Shown here one piece after another: positions 54,695 to 63,873 of a stretch of DNA of 64,000 nt. The stretch covers positions 143,929 to 207,928 of the forward strand of contig CAUYUJ010015715.1 of NCBI GenBank assembly GCA_963575745.1, written 5' to 3'. The position numbers were made by a program, and so were the translations under genes. Position 1 is the stretch's first letter. Each line of letters begins with the position of its first letter. The stretch is from Prorocentrum cordatum. Its lineage: Eukaryota > Sar > Dinophyceae > Prorocentrales > Prorocentraceae. The notes under the pieces are model-generated. The model made no database searches, was not told the DNA's origin, and was given only the letters and a program-made list of their open reading frames with translations.

Positions 54695-55393
54695 TCATTG
54701 TTCGCCGTCCTCCTCCTCGTCGAGCTCGCCCTCCTCCTCCGCTGCGTGACCATCAGGCGAGACGAGGTGATCCAACAGTATGTCATAGAGCAAAATGTCA
54801 TTTTCGCAACTGTGCGCCCAACAAGACCCGTGCCCACCGGTGGCATGATTCTTCATAAGCGGCGGGTTGCCGCTTCTGCTCAGCACCCTCCAGAGAGGAA
54901 CCTCTTCATGGAACTTGCAACACTCGTCGCCATGTGAATGCACAACGAAAATGGGCATGCCGCAGAGCGCCGCCACCAGCCGCTCTCGGCGCTCGGGGAA
55001 GTGGTAGCCACTAACCACTGCAATCGCTGCGAAGAGGCTAGGGCACTTTGCTGCTATCTCCCAGGTGGCATAGCCTCCCATCGAATATCCTCTGGCATAT
55101 ACGCGCTCGTGGTTGCACCACTCCGCCGCGGACAGTTGGGCGATCAGCTCCGCGACCCACGTGTCGGGCAGGCTCCTCCAAGTCCATTCGCACTTGGGTG
55201 AGACGATGACGAAGTTACGTGAGGCGTACTCGACGCCTGGAGAGAAACGTTTGTTCCACTTCTTCTTGCCGCCTCCACCATTCGGCAACGTTTCTCCCAG
55301 AGTCGAATGCAGATAGAGCAGCAGCGGCCAAGGCTTGCCGCTATCGATCCTGAAACCCGCTGGGAAAAAAACGAAACCAGTCTCAGCCGCCCT
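54695..55393 (-). CDS. Alpha/beta hydrolase (esterase/peptidase-like), 3' exon
   Basis: From about 55,380 the minus strand reads GFVFFPAGFRIDSGKPWPL, LLYLHSTLGE, NFVIVSPKCEWTWRS, then RGYSMGGYATWEIAA, the nucleophile elbow G-x-S-x-G-G, FVVHSHGDECC with the acid, and TGGHGSCW with the histidine. This is the full Ser-Asp-His set of the COG4099/phospholipase-carboxylesterase type. The expected oxyanion HG turn reads LHST. An acidic tail leads to a stop at 54,695. An in-frame TGA at 55,394 bounds the exon upstream, so the N-terminus must lie on another exon not found. The frame is intact. Confidence 0.8.
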   Translation of the reverse strand, partial: RAAETGFVFFPAGFRIDSGKPWPLLLYLHSTLGETLPNGGGGKKKWNKRFSPGVEYASRNFVIVSPKCEWTWRSLPDTWVAELIAQLSAAEWCNHERVYARGYSMGGYATWEIAAKCPSLFAAIAVVSGYHFPERRERLVAALCGMPIFVVHSHGDECCKFHEEVPLWRVLSRSGNPPLMKNHATGGHGSCWAHSCENDILLYDILLDHLVSPDGHAAEEEGELDEEEDGEQ

Positions 55394-55399
55394 TCACGA

Positions 55400-55625
55400 T
55401 CCACGAACTGGCACTCGTCATCGCCGTCACCATCGCCATCGCCATCATTGTCGTCACCCTCGTCGATGTCGTCGTCGTCGTCGTCATCCTCCTCCTCGTC
55501 TCGTCACCGTCGCCCTCGTCGTCGTCACCGTGACTGTCGTCATCGTCGTCGTCGCCCTCGTCAGAAACGTCATCGTCGTCATCGTCGTCCTCGTCCTCGT
55601 CTCGTCACCAACCGCAGCGTCCAGC
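55400..55625. repeat. ATC/GTC trinucleotide tract
   Basis: CGCCATCGCCATCATTGTCG and GTCGTCGTC repeats. ORFs rich in His/Arg/Ser are artefacts. It lies just upstream of the hydrolase exon and may be intronic. Confidence 0.85.
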
Positions 55626-55629
55626 ACGG

Positions 55630-56025
55630 CAAAGCATGCGGCACTTCTTTGCGACGTGTGGCAAGACCAGCGCCCACAATGCGCATGCGATTCCGACTGG
55701 CTGATTCATCATGCACACGCTTCAAGGACGGCCCGTGCGCGATGCACCAACCTGCATTTCAGGCGCAGCATGCACAGCGTACGAAAAGCTTACTGATGCA
55801 GGGCAGCATGCGGCACCTGTGTCAAATAATTTCGAGCCAGCAGCAGCGCGGGGCCGACCGAGAAGACCGCTCGGCGCCTGCGCACAAATATGTCAAACAA
55901 GCGCGATGGGTCGTGGATCTCCTACCTCCCTCGAAGCTTCTTTCCCGAGAACAAGCTCCCCTGGAAAGTTCCCGTCTTCTGTGCCGGTGCCGCTTTATCT
56001 CCATGTTGCATTTTTCGCAACGTCA
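55630..56025. other. Interval without recognisable gene
   Basis: Unique sequence. Plus-strand frames show no domain-like pattern. Confidence 0.4.
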
Positions 56026-56400
56026 GAACACAGGGGAGGAAGAGGAGGAGGAGGAGGAGGAGGAGGAGGAGGAGGTGCAGAAGGAGGAGGAAGACAACGA
56101 GGAGGGGGAAGGTGGAACACTGTAAGACGACGATGGCGAAAAGGATCCGCAGCGGCGGCAACGGCAATCAGCTGCAGGCGCAAATGCAGGACGAACATGT
56201 GAGGGAAGGGGGAGAAGTGAAGCAAGAAGGAACAAGGAGGGGGAAGGGTGTCGAGGAGGGGAAAGGGGGAAAACGTGGATCTCCCCCTCTCCTCTCTTCC
56301 TCCCTCCCTCCCTCCCTTTCCCTCCTTCCTCCATCCCTTCCTCCTCGCCCACTCCGTCCTTTGTCCGCCTCTCTCCCTCCTCCACCAAAAAATTCAGGAT
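56026..56400. repeat. GAG tract and CCTC tract
   Basis: (GAG)n at 56,030-56,105 and CCTCCCTCCCTCC at 56,290-56,370. They are separated by unique sequence without a gene. Confidence 0.85.
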
Positions 56401-57281
56401 CATCTCCCTATCTCATCTCATCGGTCGACTCCTGAAAAATCGAGCCGAAACATATTCGTCACTTCGGGTGTCTGGAAGCCTGTTCCGCACTTCTGGGGCC
56501 CAGGACGAACTAACTACTATGGATGAAAGACCAGGCCCAGGCAAGAGGTCGAGAGCCCCGAAGAACGGGGGCTCTCGACCTCCTGCGGTCACGTCTCGGC
56601 TCGAGCCCTGGCCTAAAGCACCCCACTGCGCCATCACCATCGCCTGTCGACCGCCCAGGGCTGAAGCGCGGACGGGGCCGAAGGGATGGCACTGCTTCGC
56701 CGATGCATCGGCGAGGCGCGGGCGTCGCTGGGGCGCAGAAGATGGGGCTCTAGATGCGCAGCGCCGCACAACCAATGCGTCGGCGGGGCGGCGCGAACCT
56801 CCGACCCACACCTAGGCGTTCGGCAACCAGGCATAGGTAGAAGAAGAGAAGTCGGCACAAACATAAAGTTCGAAGGTCCGCGCGGATCTACTGGATCCTC
56901 CCTCACTACCTTCCATGCCTTTTGGGCGTGCGCCCTCCTCCTGTGAGAGAGGAGGGGGGTGGCGAGGAGAGTAGAGCGGGGAGCGGGGAGGAGAGGGAAG
57001 GGGGAGGGAGGATGGAGGGGAGGGTGGAGGCAGCTCGCTGGGAGAGAAGGGGGGAGGAGCTGGGGAGGAGGGTGGAGGGGAGGGGGGAGGAGGGCTGGTG
57101 GATGAGGTGAGGAGGGTGGAGGAAGGAATGTCTGGGGACCCCGCCCCCGCGGTGCGCGCGCGTGGGCGCCGGCGCGCACGAACACGCCGCAGGCACCCGT
57201 TTTTTTTTTTGGAGCGCGCCTGCCCGCGCGAACGGCCGTCGCGGCAGCGCGCTGCCGCGCAGGTGCGCGCGCGCAGTGGCG
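56401..57281. other. 3' flank of membrane gene, GGA-rich in part
   Basis: 56,530-56,760 includes short direct and inverted words. 56,853-56,890 matches the end of repeat B (GTCCGCGCGGATCT). 56,930-57,130 is purine-rich. No gene is recognised. Confidence 0.5.
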
Positions 57282-57698
57282 TCAGGCGCGGCAGGGGTAG
57301 GTCACGTTGATGAGCACGACGCGGATCAGGTACAGGTTGAGCGCGATGTGCAGCGCGATGACGATCGCGCCGACAGTGTCCGTGTTCGCCTGCCCGTTGA
57401 GCACGTCCGCGATCTTGTCGATCAGGCTCTCCACGTTGGAGTAGAGGATCCCGATCATCACCGCGAGCGCCAGGGCGCAGAAGCAGTACCACGACTGCCG
57501 GAACTTGTGGCTCTCGTCGTCGGCGAGCCCCCCGCGGAGCAGGAGCTCTGCGGGCCACATGGTGGACACTAAGCGCCACCGCGACAGCGGCGGGACGGCC
57601 TCGGGGTCCGTCTCGGCGGCCCTCTGCCGCGCCTTGGCCTTCTTGACCAGCAGCTCCAAGAGCTCCTCCATGTCGTCCGGCAGCTCTGCCTCCAGAGC
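57282..57698 (-). CDS. Multi-pass membrane protein, last exon
   Basis: After an acceptor-like GTCGAG the frame reads ALEAELPDDMEELLELLVKK, PLSRWRLVSTMWPAELLLRG, then two predicted membrane spans (SWYCFCALALAVMIGILYSN; TVGAIVIALHIALNLYLIRV) and VLINVTYPCRA with a TGA at 57,282. The N-terminal half is acidic and helical. The frame is intact. Together with the two upstream exons it forms one gene; I do not recognise the family. Confidence 0.65.
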   Translation of the reverse strand, partial: ALEAELPDDMEELLELLVKKAKARQRAAETDPEAVPPLSRWRLVSTMWPAELLLRGGLADDESHKFRQSWYCFCALALAVMIGILYSNVESLIDKIADVLNGQANTDTVGAIVIALHIALNLYLIRVVLINVTYPCRA

Positions 57699-58149
57699 CT
57701 CGACGTCATGTTTTGATTGTTCCACAGCGTCGAATCCCAGAGGTCTCCACCCCTTCCCCAGCACCGGCATTTCATCCCGAGTCGCTCTTTGACGGTCCTG
57801 GGGCCCAGCGAGGGCCCCCAGAGGCAGAACATCGGGAAAAACCCTCCGTCGTGTTTCTTTCGCGACGCGCGAAGGGGGTCTGGGCCTCCCCAGTCGGGCA
57901 GATGTCCAGCCGGACGGCGGCCGCCGTGGCGGGCTCCTCTTGGAGGCGGCAGGGAGGATCTCAGGTGGGAAAGTCCAGAGACAATCGGTCAAGATGTGGG
58001 GATGAAGGCAAGTTCGCTCAAAATAAATCCCCAGACCTGTCCCAGCGTAGTTTCTCGAGCCACGACCAGCCGTGGAGACGAGGGGGCCCCTTTCGACCTC
58101 TCTTCTGCTGGACGGAACCAGTGCTGGGCCACCTCAGCCCCCCAGCCGG
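57699..58149 (-). other. Inferred intron with repeat family D
   Basis: Between the last and penultimate exons. 57,710-57,880 shares TTCCCCGGGACCGG- and GAGTCGCTCTTTGACG-type words and a CGTCGTG...CACGACGCGAAGGGG-like segment with 60,610-60,790. Exact donor position is uncertain. Confidence 0.5.
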
Positions 58150-58322
58150 CTCGAAGGCTCCTGGATCATCTCCATTCCCGCGAGCGACCTGCGAGCGGTC
58201 TCCGGGTCCTCCTCGAAGTACTTGCTCAGGGGCAAAAGGCTCGCCTCCGTGTCGTACGCCCCGTACAGGTAGACCACGTACAGCACCACGGGCCCGATGA
58301 AGAAGACGGAGGCATCGTCCGC
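58150..58322 (-). CDS. Multi-pass membrane protein, middle exon
   Basis: After CATCAGCCAG (acceptor) the frame reads ADDASVFFIGPVVLYVVYLY, GAYDTEASLLPLSKYFEEDP and ETARRSLAGMEMIQEPSSR. One membrane span is predicted at its start. The 3' limit near 58,150 is approximate. Polarity and composition match the neighbouring exons. Confidence 0.55.
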
Positions 58323-58366
58323 CTGGCTGATGTTGGAGAGACCAGAAAAACATATACATAAATGTT

Positions 58367-58488
58367 CTGAAATCCGCGCGGGCTTCTGGGATCCGCGCTG
58401 GACCCCGCTGGCGGCACCTCTGGCGCTGACGCTGGCGCGCTTCGCGCGACAGGATCTGGCGCCGATCCAAGAAATCCGCGCGGACCTC
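58367..58488. mobile_element. TIR repeat B, copy 2
   Basis: AAATCCGCGCGGGCTTCTGG opens and CAAGAAATCCGCGCGGACCT closes it. It matches 54,071-54,195 with substitutions. Confidence 0.7.
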
Positions 58489-58498
58489 CGAAAGTGTA

Positions 58499-58662
58499 CA
58501 CCCTGCGAAATGCTTAAGAAATCATGGGTTAAGAAATTCATAGTCTCAGAAATGGAATAAAACCCAGAACTCCTATCAACATCTTGGGATTTACATTGAA
58601 AAGTTAAGAATAATCGAGACTCTGGGCGAAAACTTAGGCTTTCTTAAGCATCGCCTAAGGTG
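58499..58662. mobile_element. 164-bp MITE, copy 3, inside an intron
   Basis: Same termini as copies 1 and 2 with TA flanks at 58,497-58,498 and 58,663-58,664. Confidence 0.9.
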
Positions 58663-58672
58663 TATGTGCATG

Positions 58673-59066
58673 CTTTTTTCCTTCCCCGAGATGAGGCCGT
58701 CCGGGGTCAGCGCGCCCATGGACACGTTGCTGAACAGGCTGAGCCCGGCGCTCGTCCAGACCAGGAGGGCGTAGTGCATGAAGGCGTTCGCGACACAGAA
58801 CAAGATGCAGAGGAAGAGCGGGTCCGACAGCGGGGAGAAGTTCTCGATGTCCAGCAGCACGCCGTGCTTCAGCAGCCTGTAGTACATGCGATGCTGCAGG
58901 AACATGCGCGAGGAAACCATGATGGCTACCAGCAGCGCCAGCAGGGGGAAGCACCGCACGTAGGCCTTGGTGTATTCGCAGCCAGCGGCCACTGGGTATC
59001 CATACAGCGAAGGGTCGCAGGACATCAGGTAGTCGTGGCTGAAGAAAACGGACACGATGATGATCC
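58673..59066 (-). CDS. Multi-pass membrane protein, upstream exon
   Basis: After CGTCTAG (acceptor, AG followed by G) the frame reads IIIVSVFFSHDYLMSCDPSL, CEYTKAYVRCFPLLALLVAI, MVSSRMFLQHRMYYRLLKHG, DIENFSPLSDPLFLCILFCV and ANAFMHYALLVWTSAGLSLF, ending near GLISGKEK. Three predicted membrane segments. Upstream in-frame residues derive from repeat A and are not part of the protein. The true N-terminus lies on an unseen exon beyond 59,070. Confidence 0.6.
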
Positions 59067-59129
59067 CTAGACGGTCGTTACCAGAGGTGGCCCTGGCCTG
59101 AGGCGGCCCACACGCTCCAGGGAAACCAC

Positions 59130-59330
59130 CATTGAGGGGCAACGATAGGAGGGGCTGGCCTAGGGGGGGAAGCATCGACGTGTCGGCATGGAATCGACGA
59201 TACATCGCCGAGAGATCGGCAATAGGCCCCCGATAGTACATCCGCACGGTCCTGGGCAGGTTGGGGATACTGAGCCCCTATCGGTGATGAATGGGCGAAT
59301 GGGGGTCGATGCGTCCCCCCTTATGCCTAT
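59130..59330. repeat. Dispersed repeat A, copy 2
   Basis: GACGATACATCGCCGAGAG, CCTATCGGTGATGAATGGG and GTCGATGCGTCCCC as in copies at 46.6 and 61.4 kb. It lies directly upstream of the first visible exon of the membrane gene, hence probably in its intron. Confidence 0.75.
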
Positions 59331-59399
59331 CCCCCCCCAATCGTTGCCCCCGAACCCCAAGGGCCTCCAGAGCACCCCTCGCGAGGCCCAGGGGCACTG

Positions 59400-59714
59400 G
59401 ATCAGGGGGACGTAAGACCTGGGTACAGGGGACTCGGAAATCCCCGACGAGGTCGTCAAAAAAATGACGAGGCCGAGCCTGCATTTTGACGAGGCCTCCC
59501 GCTGCAGACATCCCACGAAACTCCTCCTCGTCAAAATCCGAGGCGCGGTCGTCAAAAAACGATGGCGAACCCGAGTCCTGGCAAACCCGGGTCTTACGCT
59601 CCCCCGACTGGAGAGCCCGACGCAAGACCTCGGACCAGGGCCACCTCTGTCAACAGCCGACTGCTGGCTCCCCCGAAGTTCCGACCCCATCCACTGGGGG
59701 CGGGTGTGTTGGTG
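59400..59714. other. Interval without recognisable gene
   Basis: Contains three ATGACGAGG/CTCGTCAAAA words around GTCGTCAAAAAA (about 59,450-59,560), a short local repeat. No protein-like frame. Confidence 0.4.
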
Positions 59715-59849
59715 GGCCTGTTTTCCACCACCGCCACCATGAGTTGGAGGGGGAGGGGGTCCTCCTCCTCCTCCTCCTCCTCCTCCTCCTCCTCCTCCTC
59801 CTCCTCCTCCTCCCCTCCAACTTATGGTGGTGGTGGTGGAAAACAGGCC
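59715..59849. mobile_element. Foldback element around (TCC)n
   Basis: The first 38 bp (GGCCTGTTTTCCACCACC...) and the last 38 bp are inverted repeats with about three mismatches. A (TCC)n core of about 55 bp lies between them. No target duplication is clear. Confidence 0.7.
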
Positions 59850-60049
59850 AGTCATGTGTCGTCTCGTGCAAACTTCCGACAGCCCCTCGGCCGAGAAGCG
59901 CCCTCCCCACCCCCTGGGGCCGACCTCTGCGACCTCTGCCCTGGTTTGTTCCAAAACGTTCGGGGCCTGGGCTTCCCTGAGGGGGATAAGGGTGGACCGT
60001 TTCAGGGGGGCAATCCCGAGTTGCACGATGGCCGCTAATTACCGTGCCA

Positions 60050-60545
60050 GATGCCGGCCAACCGGCACTGGCTCGTACCGTACCGCGCCAAACGGCCGTG
60101 GCAACCGTACCGATCGATACCGCACCGGCCTCCGCTACCGTACCGGACGATCCCGCGCCGGCCACAGCCACCGTACCGGACGATACCGTGCCAGCCGCGG
60201 CGTCTGCACAGGACGACACCGCACGAATCGGACGCGTTGCAACCAAGGTCCCGGGTCCCGGAACCCCGTGGCCCTCAAGGTCCCGGGACCCCCCGGTCCT
60301 CTGGGACCCCCCGGTCCTCTGGGACCCCCCCCCGGTCCTCTGGGATGGGACCCCCCCCGGTCTCGTATGGCCGCGACCAATTTTAGCAATCCTAGGGCCT
60401 CTGGGGACCCATGGGACCCCCCCCGTCCCGGGACCCCCCTGGTCTGTCGGAGCCCCCCCGGTCTCTCGGGACCCCCCCCGGGCCCCTCAACGACGACGAC
60501 GCCGACGACGACGCCGACGCCGACGAGGACGACGACGACGAGGTG
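60050..60545. repeat. CCGTACCG and GGGACCCCCC minisatellites
   Basis: ACCGTACCG-type words to about 60,240 and again at 61,240-61,400, then GGGACCCCCCCGGTC units and a GACGACGCC tract (60,487-60,545). It is non-coding. Confidence 0.75.
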
Positions 60546-60609
60546 CTCACCTAGGCTCCGGGGCGGAGGCGCTCTCCCTCATCCCTCCTCCCTCCTCCCT
60601 CCCCAGACC

Positions 60610-60790
60610 CCCGACGTCGTGATTTTTTCACGACGTCGACCCCCAGAGGTCCGGACCCCTTCCCCGGGACCGGTTCTTCGTCCTGAGTCGTTTTTTGACG
60701 CTCCCGAGGCCCGGTAAGGGCCCCCGGAGGCCGAAAATAGCGAAAAACCTCCCGTCGTGATTTTTTCACGACGCGAAGGGGTCTGGGTCC
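60610..60790. repeat. Dispersed repeat D with CGTCGTGATTTTTTCACGACG hairpins
   Basis: CGTCGTGA-TTTT-TTCACGACG foldbacks occur at both ends (about 60,617 and 60,754), enclosing TTCCCCGGGACCGG and GAGTCGTTTTTTGACG. It is related to 57,710-57,880 in the membrane-gene intron and more distantly to 49,800-49,900. Confidence 0.75.
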
Positions 60791-60839
60791 CTCCTCCCTC
60801 CTCCCTCACCCACCCCTCTGTGAAAAGGTGCTGGGCCGC

Positions 60840-60955
60840 GGGAGGGGCGGCGCGACGAGGCACCCGCCAGGGGGCGCTCCGGCGTCACCGCGCCGTGACG
60901 GCGTCGGCGCGCCGCCAGGCGGCGTCGGCGCACCGCCAGGACGCGTCGTCGTCGT
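60840..60955. repeat. GGCGTCGGCGC short repeats
   Basis: CGCCAGG and GGCGTCGGCGCRCCGCCAGG occur several times. Non-coding. Confidence 0.6.
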
Positions 60956-60959
60956 CGCC

Positions 60960-61145
60960 ATCCTCTGCTCCTTCCTCCTCTTCCTTCTCCTCCTCCTCCT
61001 CCTTCCTCCTCCTCCTCCTCCTTCCTCCTCCTCCGTCCTCCTCCTCCTTTCCCTCCTCCTTTTCCTCCTCCTTTTCCTCCTCCTTTTCCTCCTCCTTTTC
61101 CTCCTCCTCCTCCTCCTCCTCCTCGTCCTCCTCCTCCTGCTTTTC
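60960..61145. repeat. TCC/TTCC-rich tract
   Basis: CTCCTCCTTTTCCTCCTCC repeats. Confidence 0.9.
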
Positions 61146-61424
61146 TTCACCCTCCAAGAGCCGAAGCGAAACCCGATCGGGATATCGGCAAACGCCGGTT
61201 GACACATCGAATCGGCAGGAGTCAGGGCCTCGTAATCCCACAACCGTACCGCGTGGTCCTGCGACCGTACCAGCACCGTTCCCGTGCGAGCCTAGTACCG
61301 TACCCGCGTTACCGGTACCGGCGGTACGAACCGGACAGTGCTGGCCGTACTGGCACCGCGTGCTCTTGCCACCGTACCGTACTGTACGTTACCGTGGCAA
61401 CTCTGGAGGTGGAACCGGCGATGC

Positions 61425-61560
61425 ATCGCCAAGAAATCGGGGATAGCCCCCGACAGCAAAACCACACGTTCCTGGGCTGGGTGGGCCATCGGACCCCTAT
61501 CGGCGATGAATGGGCGACGTGGGGGTCGATGACCCCCCCCCCGAGCCTGTCCCCTGGTGG
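61425..61560. repeat. Dispersed repeat A, copy 3
   Basis: GGCGATGCATCGCCAAGAA, CCTATCGGCGATGAATGGG and GGGGGTCGATGACCCCC. Shorter than the other two copies. Confidence 0.75.
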
Positions 61561-62045
61561 TTTTCGGGTCATAACTCGAGCCGTTCCGGACGATCCAGGC
61601 ACCCATTGAAAGCTCTCGGCGAGGCGCAGCCGCTGGAAGGCACCACGAAGCTGGAAAGCCGCCGAGAACAGACCACAGCGCCCGAAAACCTCGAACCTCG
61701 AACCCCTTGAGCCTATTCCCCCTAATCTGGGCTTCGCTCGCGCCGGCCTAGTGTTACGCACTGCTTCAGCACGGGCAGCATCGCGCTGTGCAACAGGCCC
61801 CAAGGCTCGCCCAGGGCGTGCCATTGCAGCAGGCTGGCGGCGGCGCCGTTGCCCCGCGGCGTGGTGCTGGAGAGGGCGATCGACGCCTGCAGGCGGGATG
61901 AGGAAGAGGGCAAGTTTTGCCCCCGACTGTCGAGCATCGAGAGGGGGCCCTCTTCCTCCTACTCCTCCTCCCCAAGGCGGGCTGGGCGTTTCGCCTGAGA
62001 ACTAATCGCCCTGTATGATCCTGACGCCTGGAATTTGGAACAGTT
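61561..62045. other. Interval without recognisable gene
   Basis: GC-rich unique sequence. Frames at 61,722-61,940 show no domain. Confidence 0.4.
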
Positions 62046-62915
62046 GCACCAATGCAGGGCGAATCCTTTTCAAGACGTGGCCGTCGCCTCAGCTCAGCTG
62101 GAGGATGGAGGAGGAGGAGGAGGAGGAGGAGGAGGATGGAGGAGGAGGAGGAGGAGGAGGAGGCGGAGGAGGGGGAGGAGGAGGAGGAGGAGGAGGAGGA
62201 GGGGGAGGAGGAGGAGGAGGAGGAGGGAGGAGGAGGAGGAGGAGGAGGAGGAGGCGGGAGGAGGAGGAGGAGGAGGAGGAGGAGGAGGAGGAGGAGGAGG
62301 CAGGATCAGAGGATCAATCAGAGGAAAAGTCTGCCATCGCTCCACGGACGGAGAGGGCGCCTGGTTTTCAACACGTGGCTCTCGCCGTGGCGCCGCGCAT
62401 ACTCGTCTTACACGTGTTCAACAGCTTCGGTCCCCTTCGGCATGTGGCTCCTCCTCCTCCTCCTCCTCCTCCTCCTCCTCCTCCTCCTCCTCCTCCTCCT
62501 CCTCCGCCTCCGCCTCCTCCTCCTCCGCCTCCTCCTCCTCCTCCTCCTCCAGCTTACACATGTTCAACAGCTTCACGAACATGTTACACATGTTCGTGGT
62601 TTTCAAAATGTGGCTGTCGCCTTAGCGCTGCGCACTCTCGTCTCAAAAAGTTGCGACAGCTTCACGGATGGAGGGCGAATCGTTTTCAAAACCTGGTTCT
62701 CGCCCTAGCGCGGCGCATACTTGTCTGAAGAGCGTGCATCAGTTTCACGGACGGAGGGCGGTTCCTTTACAAAATGTGCCTCTCGTCTTAGCGCCGCACG
62801 CATTCGTTTTGCAATTCGCAACAGCTTCACGCATTCGTGTTGTCGAAGTCCCACGAGTGGTGCTCCGGTTCGGTGTAGCATTACCAGGACGCAACAGTCA
62901 CATTGACTCGCGGTG
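62046..62915. repeat. ~88-bp satellite, copy 2, with GGA and TCC tracts
   Basis: TTTTCAAAATGTGGCTGTCG-type units at 62,060, 62,365, 62,605, 62,690 and 62,770. A (GGA)n tract splits the first from the second (62,100-62,300) and a (TCC)n tract lies at 62,445-62,550. Same family as 39,760-40,000. Confidence 0.85.
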
Positions 62916-63289
62916 CTGAAGTTCCAGAGGAGGTATCCTGGCACGTTTATAACCTGTCACCCTGGAGTGGTGTTCTGGCACGGCTGAGGATTCTCAGGCG
63001 GTTGCCTTCTAAATGGTAATACATTAATTTAAGGGGCAATGGAAAGAGAACTTGGAGGGAGGGTCTATTGTATAGTCCTCCTCCTGTTCGTCCTCTCCCT
63101 CCTCCTCCTATCCCTCCTCCCTCTGACTCCTCTTCTTCGAGAACCCAAAAGGGGAGGCTGGCGGAGGCAGGATGATGAAAAATGGTGAAAAGGAGAAGGT
63201 GCCAGGAGTGGGAGGCACAGGGAGAGGGAGGACTCAGAGGATGGGGGAGGACCTGATGCGTCTTCTCAGATTCTCCTCCTCCATCCTCC
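62916..63289. other. Interval without recognisable gene
   Basis: Purine/pyrimidine-biased sequence with CTCCTCC and GGAGG runs. No supported gene. Confidence 0.5.
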
Positions 63290-63297
63290 CTCCTCCC

Positions 63298-63865
63298 ATC
63301 ACCCGGGCGACTCCAACCTAAGACCCATGGAGGCCCAACCGGAAAGAAAAAAAAAATGGGGCGCGCCGAAGAACCCAGGGGGTCCGGTTTCCGCGGAGGA
63401 AAGAAAAAAAACCTGGCGATGGGATTCGAGCACGGGGGTTACCCCCCCCTCAAATTCCGGAAGAGGAATGAACTCCCAGCCGCGGGGGTGCCCGCGCGAG
63501 GGGTCCCACCCCCCCAAGCGCAACCAGAGGAAGCAAAGCGTGAGAGCCGAGACTGTAAGTGAGAGTCCAGCTGTTATATGATACCAGCTGCACTCGAATA
63601 TTTGCACGGCAGGACAACGTGCTCTCTAGGAACAACTGCGCGATAGGACATGATAGTACCAGTTGTACTCAAGTACGAGTTGTACGGTAGTCGGAGGGGT
63701 TCAGGGGTTCCAACGGCAACGCGCGCGGGGAAGAAGGAAAGAAATCCATGCGCCGCCAGGGGTCCCGGGTTTAACGGGTCGCCGCGAAGGTTGACCCCCC
63801 GCGGAAAGAAGAAAAGAAATCCGGCCGGGGGGTTGGGGGGTTGAGGGATGAGTCACGGGGGCGAT
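63298..63865. mobile_element. TIR element with 8-bp duplication, copy 2
   Basis: Begins ATCACCCGGGCGACTC and ends GAGTCACGGGGGCGAT. Flanked on both sides by CTCCTCCC (63,290-63,297 and 63,866-63,873). Nearly identical to copy 1 at 41,310-41,967 apart from the ~90-bp difference. No transposase. Confidence 0.9.
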
Positions 63866-63873
63866 CTCCTCCC

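Larger units (their letters stand above)
58323..58672 (-). other. Inferred intron made of two mobile repeats
   Basis: Nearly the whole interval consists of repeat B (58,367-58,488) and MITE copy 3 (58,499-58,662), only 10 bp apart. The 5' side could use a GA or GC donor in GGGGAAGGAAAAAAGCATGC. Non-GT donors are known in dinoflagellates. Confidence 0.55.
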
